Shown: positions 8,499 through 15,645 of the stretch, one piece after another
Position numbering within the stretch: position 1 is the first letter of the stretch
How the letters are laid out: every line of letters starts with the position of its first letter
NCBI GenBank assembly: GCA_009697105.1
Contig: SIAQ01000005.1
Span: 23,841 to 87,840, forward strand
DNA: 64,000 nucleotides
DNA from: Gemmataceae bacterium
GTDB lineage: Bacteria > Planctomycetota > Planctomycetia > Gemmatales > Gemmataceae
Reading direction: 5' to 3'
Position numbers and translations under genes: made by a program
The notes under the pieces: generated by a model
Database searches by the model: none
Told to the model about the DNA's origin: nothing
Seen by the model: the letters and a program-made list of their open reading frames with translations, nothing else

Positions 8499-9536
8499 AT
8501 GTTAGTCAATAGTTTGACGATTTGTGCCGCCTTGTTCGCTGTCGGGCAGCCGAACGATGACTGGCAGAAACTCGAATCCACGCACATCAAAAACATCCGC
8601 CAGGTGACGCGCGATTTCATTCGCGCGGGCGAAGGTTATTTCTCGCCCGATGGCACGAAGGTCATCTTCCAGGCCGAGGAGAAGGGCGAGAATCCGTTCT
8701 ACCAGATGTTTGTCATGGACCTGAAATCCGGAGCCGTGCGACGCGTCAGTCCCGGTGCGGGCAAGACGACGTGTGGCTACTTCCATCCGAAAGCGGACAG
8801 GATTCTCTTCGCCAGCACGCATCTCGACCCGGACGCCAAGAAGCACTACGCCGGCGAATTCAAGTTGCGCGACGAGGAAAAGCTGACGAAAAAACGCCGA
8901 CGTTACGTTTGGGACTTCGATCCGTACATGCAAATCTTCGAGGGCAACTCGGATGGCTCTGGCTTGAAGCAGCTCACAAGCTCCAAGGGTTACAATGCTG
9001 AGGGGTCGTATTCCGCCGATGGGAAGAAGATCGTTTTCTGCTCGAACCGATCAAACGAGAAGAACCTCGAACTCTATACGATGGACGCGGACGGCTCGAA
9101 TGTTCGCCAGCTGACGAACGCGCCAGGCTGCTACAACGGCGGGCCATTCTTCTCGCCGGACGCCACGAAAGTTATCTTCCGCAGCGATCGCAAAAAGAAG
9201 GACCATCTGCAACTCTTCGTCATCAACGTCGATGGCACCGGGGAGAAAGCGCTCACCGATGATGAGAACTGGGTTTTCTGGGCGCCGTATTGGCATAAAG
9301 ACGGCAAGCACATCATCTACACGGCTGCGGATCATTCCAATCCGCTGATGCGTCCGAATTACGATTTGTACTGGATGAATATCGAGTCGGGCAAAAAGAC
9401 GCGCCTAACCTTCGCCCCCGGCGCCGACGTGCTGCCGGTATTCAGTCCGGATCAGACAAAGATCATGTGGACCTCGAACCGCGATGGCCGTTCGCCGACG
9501 CAACTCTACATCGGCGACTTCACGCCGCCGAACTGA
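8499..9536 (+). CDS. TolB-like beta-propeller protein (PD40 repeats), exported
   Basis: 345 residues. An N-terminal hydrophobic signal (about residues 1-17, LTICAALFAVGQ) suggests export. The rest is a WD40-like propeller of the PD40/TolB type: FSPDGTKVIFQ, FHPKADRILFA, YSADGKKIVFCS, FFSPDATKVIF, WHKDGKHIIYT and FSPDQTKIMWTS mark six blades, several with DGSN/DGTG turns. A Lys-rich insert (about 115-135) interrupts blade two. Such proteins in planctomycetes are usually periplasmic, with unknown binding partners; TolB itself is unlikely because no tol-pal genes are near. AAGGAG precedes the ATG. Confidence 0.85.
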   Translation: MLVNSLTICAALFAVGQPNDDWQKLESTHIKNIRQVTRDFIRAGEGYFSPDGTKVIFQAEEKGENPFYQMFVMDLKSGAVRRVSPGAGKTTCGYFHPKADRILFASTHLDPDAKKHYAGEFKLRDEEKLTKKRRRYVWDFDPYMQIFEGNSDGSGLKQLTSSKGYNAEGSYSADGKKIVFCSNRSNEKNLELYTMDADGSNVRQLTNAPGCYNGGPFFSPDATKVIFRSDRKKKDHLQLFVINVDGTGEKALTDDENWVFWAPYWHKDGKHIIYTAADHSNPLMRPNYDLYWMNIESGKKTRLTFAPGADVLPVFSPDQTKIMWTSNRDGRSPTQLYIGDFTPPN

Positions 9537-9543
9537 AAGAAAG

Positions 9544-9602
9544 ACGAGCCGGAAGCGTCAGCGACGGTTTCCACCTATCCGTCGCTGACGCTTCCGGCTC
9601 GT
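9544..9602. repeat. Inverted repeat, family C inner hairpin alone
   Basis: ACGAGCCGGAAGCGTCAGCG (9544) pairs with the complement ending at 9602. It is the same unit as the innermost hairpin of 5525-5957 (one base differs, compensated in the other arm), without the GACAAAA shell. It lies between convergent genes and may serve as a terminator for both. Confidence 0.92.
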
Positions 9603-9619
9603 TTGGTGCGGCCGTGATG

Positions 9620-10138
9620 TTACGCACGCCCCGGCAGGCGTTCCCATTCTTTACGTACTTGGGTCAGGCCATAGGCGCACAACTCGTAGCGTTCGCTCAG
9701 GCGGCGCAGCACGATCGATTGCTCGTGGTGTGCTTCGTCGTCCAGCGTGCTCGCGATGTAGTACGAGCGTTTTCCCTGTTGCTGATAGTCGATGAAATGA
9801 TCCTTATGCTGAACGGACCGAAATTTCCGCAGCATCTCCGGATAAACGCCGGTCCAGAACAGCGTGAAGTCACCGATATGCCGGTGCATCTCTCGGCTCG
9901 TACGGCCTTCGGGCGGCATCGATTCGGCTTCCATGATCATATCGGCCACTTCCTCAAGTCGGCGTCCGGTGCTGGAACGTAGCCGAAAGATCGTGTCGAG
10001 ATGCACAAACCGTGATAACAGCCCCGAAAGATAATCAACCAACGGCGGGTCAGCCACGCCCAGGTCTGCGATGAAGGTGTGTTCGGTCAACCCGCAGAAA
10101 TAGTGCTGCAGGGGCTGTTCGGTCTTGGTGTACAACAT
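9620..10138 (-). CDS. Conserved hypothetical protein
   Basis: 172 residues, acidic and helical, no signal peptide or membrane segment. The start at 10138 is supported by GAGGAGG seven bases upstream; an open extension further upstream is ignored. Features that look conserved are MHRHIGDFTLFWTGVYPE (about residues 84-101), DYQQQGKRSYYIAS and an ERYELCAYGL segment near the C-terminus. I do not recognise the family. A good sigma-70-type promoter lies 40-65 bases upstream, so it is probably transcribed on its own although prmC precedes it on the same strand. Confidence 0.75.
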   Translation of the reverse strand: MLYTKTEQPLQHYFCGLTEHTFIADLGVADPPLVDYLSGLLSRFVHLDTIFRLRSSTGRRLEEVADMIMEAESMPPEGRTSREMHRHIGDFTLFWTGVYPEMLRKFRSVQHKDHFIDYQQQGKRSYYIASTLDDEAHHEQSIVLRRLSERYELCAYGLTQVRKEWERLPGRA

Positions 10139-10506
10139 CGTGGGCCTCCTCGCCCTCGGTATGAGGGCCTGTTTGAATTGTAGCGCACGTTTTGCGAACT
10201 TGCAAATGACATGCACGGACATTTCTGCCGAATAGCGAACGCGGCCAGGCCCGGAAAATTGCGCTGTCCAATTTGGAAATCGCCCCGGCGCGGGAGAGGA
10301 TTAGGTAGGCGATTGACTCTTCAGCAATCTTCGGACGCCGACCCCGTTCGACTTGCGTGATTATTATCAGATCGTGAAAAGATGCAACTTCAATGTGGTG
10401 CGATGCTTCACGTCGTCGGCTTTGTCACGTGGAGCGAGTTCGCCTTTTTGTGGCGATTTTTTTTGATCCGGACCAGATTTGCTCAGGCACATGGATCACA
10501 AATACA
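10139..10506. other. Gap between prmC end and hypothetical gene start
   Basis: Contains the minus-strand promoter at 10177-10205 and otherwise no repeat of the window families and no gene. One of the few long gaps without a palindrome. Confidence 0.6.
10177..10205 (-). promoter_or_regulatory. Sigma-70-type promoter for gene at 9620-10138
   Basis: On the minus strand TTGCAA (10205-10200), a 17-base spacer and TACAAT (10182-10177). Both hexamers are one or two bases from consensus with optimal spacing. The start of transcription would be near 10170, about 32 bases before the ATG. Confidence 0.7.
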
Positions 10507-11385
10507 TCACGATTTCACGGCATGCAGTACGCGCGGGTGGCCGGCAGAGTCGATGATGGTCGGCGCCAGCGTTAGCGTCGCGATCGCGGCGAGACGTACA
10601 CGCGCGGGCGCTTCTTGCGGCGAGCCGATCTCGACGATCAGGTGGTCGCCGTGTTGCAAGCGTGCGGACGCTTCGGCGATGATGCGGTCGAACACCGCGA
10701 AGCCATCGGCGCCAGCGGCCAGCGCGGTTGTCGGTTCGTAGTTGCGCACGCCGATCGGCAGGTTTGGGATGTCACCGTCGGGAATGTACGGCGGATTGCT
10801 GATGATGCAGTGAAACGTCTCGTTGGCGCCGAGCGGCGAAAACACGTCACCCTTGAGAAAACGGATACGCTCAGCGACGCCGTGCTTGGCGGCGTTTTCG
10901 CGAGCAACTGCCAGGGCATCGGGGCTTTTGTCGATGGCGGTTACCTGCGAGGTCGGGAGATGTTTCGCGATGCTGACTGCGAGGTTGCCCGAACCGACTC
11001 CAAGGTCCAAGATGCGCGGTTCTTTCATCGCCTTCATCACCTTCAAGCATTCCACGACGACATGTTCGCTATCGGGCCTGGGGATCAGCACGGCCCGCGT
11101 GACCTTGAACTCCAATCCGTAAAATTCCTTACGCCCGACGAGGTAGGCGACCGGGCAGCCTTCGAGCCGTTGGCGGATCAAGTCGCGGTATGCATGGCGT
11201 ATCTCCGGCGAGGCGACCTCGGCGAAGCGCATGCCGTACAGATCGATACGTTTGCAGCCGGCGACATGCGCGAGCAGCACCTCGGCGTCAAGTCGTGCGG
11301 ATTCAACGTTTTTGGCCGCGAGATGCTTTGCCGTCCAGTCAAGGAGCGAGCCCAAAGTCCAGACCTGTTCCGTGGCGGGAGGCAT
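10507..11385 (-). CDS. prmC: Peptide chain release factor N5-glutamine methyltransferase
   Basis: 292 residues. Methylates the Gln of the GGQ motif in release factors RF1/RF2 using SAM. The N-terminal helical domain (about 1-80) is followed by the SAM fold: ILDLGVGSGNLAVSIA (125-140), acidic AIDKSPDALAVA, and the hallmark NPPY at 197-200 that binds the glutamine substrate. The start at 11385 has AAGGA upstream; the frame runs about 40 codons further, partly through a family H repeat, and that part is rejected. prfA, its usual neighbour, is not in the window. Confidence 0.93.
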   Translation of the reverse strand: MPPATEQVWTLGSLLDWTAKHLAAKNVESARLDAEVLLAHVAGCKRIDLYGMRFAEVASPEIRHAYRDLIRQRLEGCPVAYLVGRKEFYGLEFKVTRAVLIPRPDSEHVVVECLKVMKAMKEPRILDLGVGSGNLAVSIAKHLPTSQVTAIDKSPDALAVARENAAKHGVAERIRFLKGDVFSPLGANETFHCIISNPPYIPDGDIPNLPIGVRNYEPTTALAAGADGFAVFDRIIAEASARLQHGDHLIVEIGSPQEAPARVRLAAIATLTLAPTIIDSAGHPRVLHAVKS

Positions 11386-11455
11386 GTTATTTCCTTGGCT
11401 TCTTGCGGAATCGAATTGTTGACGTTGATGGTTATGATACAAATTATCCAACCGC

Positions 11456-11540
11456 AAGCCCCAGGATGAGCGGAGCGATTCCTGGGGGTAAATGGGCGGT
11501 TGTGTCACCCCCAGGAATCGCTCCGCTCATTCTGGGGCTT
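11456..11540. repeat. Inverted repeat, family H
   Basis: AAGCCCCAGGATGAGCGGAG (11456) pairs with the complement ending at 11540, loop about 25 bases. It lies between the radical SAM gene end (11549) and the prmC start. A second copy is at 18411-18496. Confidence 0.92.
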
Positions 11541-11548
11541 GGTGGGCA

Positions 11549-12448
11549 TCACTCCGGCTTCGGCGTGACGTTTGAGCATAACGCGCCGTGTTGCCAGCAG
11601 GTGTAGCATGCGGTATTGCTGAGCGGGGCAGGGCGGAGCGAATCGGCGAGCGTCGCACCCAATCGCGAAGCGGGCGACTCGATCAGGATCGGGCACGTGA
11701 ATACGCCGCGATCGGTGACGGTTCGGCTATTGCTGCACACGAGCAGGTTCGTGTCGAAATCGGCGAGCATCTCGTCGGTCACGCGCTCATCGCCGTTGTA
11801 GCCGCGCTGCCGAGAGGCTTCGGCGCCGAGGCGCAATGTTGGCAGAATCTTGACGCGCGGTCGAGTGTAGCCGATGGCTTTGAGCATCGCGACGAACTCG
11901 CTGAACAGCTCGGCGTCGTCCTGATCGTCGCGAGTTTTGGTCACGGTGAGGATCGGCAGAAAGCCGAAGTCGAGCAGCCGTTTCACGCCGGCGAGGATGC
12001 GTGCGAACGTGCCTTCGCCGCGAATTGGGTCGTTGTCGCTAGCGCATGCGCCGTCGAGCGAGACGCGGAATTCGAGGCTGTAGATCGAGGCGTCCGATGC
12101 CGCGCGAAGGCGGTGCAGCCAATCGTCGCGCAGCACCGTGCCGTTGGTCAAGGCGGTTGCGGGACCGACGGCGAGCGTGCGTTCGAGAATCGCGACCATG
12201 TCGGGGTTGAGGAACGGTTCGCCGCCGGTGAAGTAGTATTCCTTGACGCCGAGCGGGATCGATTCCGCGAGATGGCATTCCACGGTGGCCAAATCGAGGA
12301 AGCCGAAGCTGTGATTGTGCGGGCTGCACGAAATGAAGCAATGGCTGCACGTGAGGTTGCAGCGAGTGCCGGCGACCTGGAACCAGAGCGCATCGAGATG
12401 CCGAATCGGCACGCTCGGCGAATCGATAATGTCCAACGAAAGTGGCAT
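11549..12448 (-). CDS. Radical SAM protein with C-terminal cysteine cluster
   Basis: 299 residues. The radical SAM cluster motif CNLTCSHC (C30, C34, C37) ligates the SAM-cleaving 4Fe-4S cluster; the GGEP motif follows in YYFTGGEPFLNP (about 90). C-terminal cysteines (FTCPIL, CYTC and GALC) look like a SPASM/twitch-type auxiliary cluster domain. Such enzymes often modify peptides or small molecules, but no precursor peptide gene is evident nearby, so the substrate is unknown. Start at 12448 (MPLSLDII); the frame extends another 43 codons upstream into a repeat region and is not used. The binding site is weak. Confidence 0.85.
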   Translation of the reverse strand: MPLSLDIIDSPSVPIRHLDALWFQVAGTRCNLTCSHCFISCSPHNHSFGFLDLATVECHLAESIPLGVKEYYFTGGEPFLNPDMVAILERTLAVGPATALTNGTVLRDDWLHRLRAASDASIYSLEFRVSLDGACASDNDPIRGEGTFARILAGVKRLLDFGFLPILTVTKTRDDQDDAELFSEFVAMLKAIGYTRPRVKILPTLRLGAEASRQRGYNGDERVTDEMLADFDTNLLVCSNSRTVTDRGVFTCPILIESPASRLGATLADSLRPAPLSNTACYTCWQHGALCSNVTPKPE

Positions 12449-12483
12449 AATGAATTCACCGCCAGCCACAAAGTAAGCAAATT

Positions 12484-12928
12484 TAGCCACGGAAGATACA
12501 CGGCGCGGCCAAGCCGCAACAAATACAGAATCACGAAAGTACGAAAGAACGAAAACACGAAAGGAAGGCAAAACCATTCACGACGAGTCACAAGCCAAAG
12601 CAAATCTCGATAAGGAAAGCAGGAAGGCAGGAAAAAAGGGCTGATTCAATTCTTGCTTTCCTGCCTTCCTTGTCGTCCTTGCATTTTTCGATAATGCGGT
12701 GTACGGTTGGGAAAATCGCTTGGGTTAGGTTTCTATTTCGTGTTTTCGTACTTTCGGGCTTTCGTGATTCGCGTTCTGGATTTGCGCAAAATGAATTCTG
12801 CGAGGCTCGCAAAGATTTTGGATGTAGGTAACACGGAAAGGACACGGAAGAAAACCAGAGAATGTAATACCTGACTCTCTCTCTCTGCATTTCTTCCGTG
12901 TCCTTTCCGTGTTTCTTCCGTGGCTAAT
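12484..12928. repeat. Composite nested inverted repeat with CACGAAA/GGAAGGCAGG arms
   Basis: Outermost TTAGCCACGGAAGA (12484) pairs with 12915-12928. Inside it, a GGCCAAGCCGCAAC arm (about 12510) matches GTTGCGGCTCGGCC just outside the right end. ACGAAAACACGAAA (about 12551) pairs with TTTCGTGTTTTCGT (about 12736). The innermost unit AAGCAGGAAGGCAGGAAA (12618) pairs with the region ending near 12673. A separate hairpin at 12832-12911 pairs CACGGAAAGGACACGGAAGA with its complement. It fills the whole 600-base gap before the ApbE gene. Confidence 0.82.
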
Positions 12929-13053
12929 TGTGTTTGACTGACCGTTGCGGCTCGGCCTCGTTGGGCTATCCATGGTGTAACTCTTGTAAGCCATCCTATT
13001 TTACAAATCGTCGGCGATGCGATACATTGAAGTTGCATTTTCGGAGGACAGAC

Positions 13054-14100
13054 GTGAAACGCCGGGAGTTTTTGCATCCGCGCCATGCGGCGAAGGTGGC
13101 TGGTCCGGTGCTTGGCATCGTTGGCGAGATCGCGCGCGACGTGAGTGTGCCGACCGACCCGGTGCTGTTGCGCTTTTCCCGGCGTGCGATGGCGACGACG
13201 TTTGAGGTCATCCTGCCTTATGGCTCCGACAGCGCTAACGATGTCGCCGTTGCCGGGCTTGATGAAATCGATCGACTCGAAGCCCAGCTCACGGTCTACC
13301 GCGATACGAGCGAAGTCAGCCGGCTCAATTCGACGGCGGGACATCGGGCGATGCGTGTGGAGCCGAATCTGTTCGAGTTGCTGGTGCTGGCCGAGCGTTT
13401 GTATCGCGACACGGATGGTGCGTTCGACATCGCCGTCGGGGCGCTCATTAAGACCTGGGGTTTCTTCCGTAGACAAGGCCGCATGCCCGCACCGTACGAA
13501 CACGCCAATGCCCGCGAGCGTAGCGGCTGGGCGAACGTGATGCTCGATGGAGAACGCCAGACCGTGGCGTTTCGCCAGCCGGGCGTGGCGCTCAACCTGG
13601 GTAGCATCGGCAAAGGCTATGCGCTCGATTGTGCCCTCGTCGCCGGTCGCACGCGGGGAAACGTTGCCAACATCCTGTTGCACGGCGGCCATAGCAGTCT
13701 GCTCGCCAAGGGCCGCGCTGCACCGGATCGACGTGGCTGGACCGTCGGCCTGACCGATCCGCGCAATCCCACGATTCGCCGGGCTTATCTTCATCTCTGC
13801 GATCGTGCGATGGCGACCTCAGCGGCGACGCAGCAGCACTTCGTTCACGAAGGCCGAACGCTCGGGCATCTGCTCGATCCGCGCACCGGTTGGCCCGCGG
13901 AAGGCATGCTGAGCGTGACTGCCACCGCGCCGACCGCCGCCGAGGCCGATGCCCTGGCAACGGCGTTCTTCATCCTCGGCCTCGAAAAGACACGGGCATA
14001 CTGTGAGACGCATCCCGAAATCGGAGCTGTGCTCATCGCGGCTGATGTACCTCAGCGATTGGAGGTGCTCGGTCGCGCCAAGGATGAGGTCGAGCGCTAA
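13054..14100 (+). CDS. apbE: FAD:protein FMN transferase (ApbE family)
   Basis: 348 residues. ApbE attaches FMN from FAD to Thr/Ser of partner flavoproteins (for example Rnf/Nqr subunits or secreted flavin proteins) outside the cytoplasm. A GTG start at 13054 has GGAGG seven bases upstream; the N-terminus KRREFLHP is a twin-arginine-type signal start. Family marks: RAMATTFEV (about 42), LTVYRDTSEVSRLN (about 78), LNLGSIGKGYALD (about 184), HGGHSS replacing the usual GGD-type motif, ATSAA, and HLLDPRTGWPA (about 280). The altered GGHSS/ATSAA segments are divergent, so activity may differ. No obvious target flavoprotein adjacent. Confidence 0.88.
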   Translation: MKRREFLHPRHAAKVAGPVLGIVGEIARDVSVPTDPVLLRFSRRAMATTFEVILPYGSDSANDVAVAGLDEIDRLEAQLTVYRDTSEVSRLNSTAGHRAMRVEPNLFELLVLAERLYRDTDGAFDIAVGALIKTWGFFRRQGRMPAPYEHANARERSGWANVMLDGERQTVAFRQPGVALNLGSIGKGYALDCALVAGRTRGNVANILLHGGHSSLLAKGRAAPDRRGWTVGLTDPRNPTIRRAYLHLCDRAMATSAATQQHFVHEGRTLGHLLDPRTGWPAEGMLSVTATAPTAAEADALATAFFILGLEKTRAYCETHPEIGAVLIAADVPQRLEVLGRAKDEVER

Positions 14101-14147
14101 TTTCGTTTAGCGCCCGCATGGTGCCACGCGAACGCTGAACGAGGAGC

Positions 14148-14726
14148 TTACGCCTCGCCCGTCAGTTTCGCCCGGCCAAGGATGGTGTAGGTCGGCCCGT
14201 CGCGCGTCATTTCGCTGCTCATTACCAAGACTTCGCGCACATTCGCTTCGCCGCCGGCCCATTCCTGCTGCTTCGCCAACGCTTGCACCAATGCGTCATG
14301 CGGGCCTTCGCCTTTGATTCGGCCAAGCGTAACGTGCGGTTTATAGACACGCATTTCGGGACGATACAAACCCAATTCCTCGAGCTTCGCTTCCAACTCG
14401 TGATGCAATTTGACAAGGTCGTCGGCGCCTTCACTCACGCCCATCCACACGACGCGCGGCCGACGTGTATTCGGAAAGCACCCGACGCCTTCCATTGTCA
14501 CTTGGAATGTCGGCAGGGACGATGTGACTTTCTGCGCGGCGCGGCAAACAGTGATCGATTCGCGTTCGTCGATATCGCCAAGGAAGAGCAGGGTGATGTG
14601 CATGTTCTCACCTTCGACCCAATTGACATCGGGAGCGTCGTTGGATAGCTCCTTTTGCAAGGATGCCAGACGTTTGCGGATCGCGGGACCGAGATCGATT
14701 GCGAGAAAGGTACGAATGCGTGCCAT
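14148..14726 (-). CDS. thpR: RNA 2',3'-cyclic phosphodiesterase
   Basis: 192 residues, 2H phosphoesterase superfamily. The two catalytic HxTx motifs are HITL (H43) and HVTL (H131). The family hydrolyses 2',3'-cyclic phosphate RNA ends to 2'-phosphate and was once called 2'-5' RNA ligase. The start at 14726 (MARIRTFLAIDL) has a GGGGA site; the upstream open extension overlaps a family E repeat and is not used. It converges on apbE with only 47 bases between the stops. Confidence 0.92.
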   Translation of the reverse strand: MARIRTFLAIDLGPAIRKRLASLQKELSNDAPDVNWVEGENMHITLLFLGDIDERESITVCRAAQKVTSSLPTFQVTMEGVGCFPNTRRPRVVWMGVSEGADDLVKLHHELEAKLEELGLYRPEMRVYKPHVTLGRIKGEGPHDALVQALAKQQEWAGGEANVREVLVMSSEMTRDGPTYTILGRAKLTGEA

Positions 14727-14780
14727 GAAAAAATCCCCAGAACATGATGTTCGGGGGATTGTATGAATTGGCGCGATTCC

Positions 14781-14873
14781 GTTTAGCCGCTCGTTTTTGG
14801 CGAGCGCGGACATAGCGTACAACCAAATCAGGCGAAACGCCCTTCCGCACTCGCCAAAGGTGAGCGGCTAAAA
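14781..14873. repeat. Inverted repeat, family E
   Basis: GTTTAGCCGCTCGTTTTTGG (14781) pairs with the complement ending at 14873, loop about 40 bases. It lies between two minus-strand genes. Other family E copies are at 22054, 40205 and 55230. Confidence 0.9.
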
Positions 14874-14875
14874 AA

Positions 14876-15433
14876 TCACCTGCGGATTATTACGCCAACG
14901 CCGATCGGCGGCGGTTCATGGATATATACCGGCCGCGGATGCACGATGACCGGCACAGGGTCGGCCACGACGACGCGCGGTGAACGGCGTGATTGCATGA
15001 AGCCGATGACGCTTGAGCTTACGCGGTTGTCTTGAAGATAGAAGATGTCGTCGTTTGTGAGATGGAATATCGAATTCGTCTGATCGATTTGGCGAATGAT
15101 GATATCGTCGGGCGTTTGGCGTTGAGCCAACTGCACGACATCGTCGAGCCGCATTTGGTTGCGGGCTGCGGTGTTGGCGGCGGCGATGGCGCGGGCGTGC
15201 TGGCGATCCTCGACGCGATCGCGGTCATTACCCACCGCCGTACCGAGGCCCGTGCCGACGAGTCCGCCGATCAGAGCGCCCGCGCCGGCGTTGCGCGTCG
15301 CGCCGCCGACGATCGCACCCAGGCCCGCGCCGAGCAACCCGCCGGACACCGCGCCTTGCTGTGTGTTATTCATGCCCGTGCAGCCGCACTGCAAGAGGAG
15401 GAGCGAGCCGATCAGCCACAGTCTATGATTCAT
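14876..15433 (-). CDS. Glycine-zipper exported protein
   Basis: 185 residues. Short signal with a hydrophobic core (LWLIGSLLLLQ) ending in CGC, possibly an atypical lipobox. Residues about 27-75 are a double glycine-zipper (GGLLGAGLGAIVGGA and GALIGGLVGTGLGTAVG) as in YMGG/Rick_17kDa-type proteins that insert in or line membranes. The middle is an Asn/Ala-rich helix with repeated AAANTAARNQ; a 50-residue segment (DDVVQLAQRQTPDDIIIRQI) resembles a small helical domain. The tail is Pro/Val-rich, ending in IIRR. GGAGG precedes the ATG at 15433. Probably an envelope structural protein; the role is unknown. Confidence 0.82.
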   Translation of the reverse strand: MNHRLWLIGSLLLLQCGCTGMNNTQQGAVSGGLLGAGLGAIVGGATRNAGAGALIGGLVGTGLGTAVGNDRDRVEDRQHARAIAAANTAARNQMRLDDVVQLAQRQTPDDIIIRQIDQTNSIFHLTNDDIFYLQDNRVSSSVIGFMQSRRSPRVVVADPVPVIVHPRPVYIHEPPPIGVGVIIRR

Positions 15434-15645
15434 GAAAAGCCTCCAGGCCTTGAATCCGAATTCTCCGCTTGCGACTTTCCGCTTGGAAAATCCCACGCGA
15501 TTGCCGAACGTATGCGGCCGTATATGCCAATTTCTCGGCATTTCGTCAAGCGATTCTCGTTTCGGTTATCCGCGAATCGGCATGCGCCCTACAATGCATC
15601 AATCGGGCACAATATACCACGTATCGGCACGCAGGAGATCATGGA

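Noticed and set aside
10223..10506. Possible gene between 10.2 and 10.5 kb
   Set aside because: Only short frames without binding sites, one of them an upstream extension of the 9620-10138 gene through its promoter.
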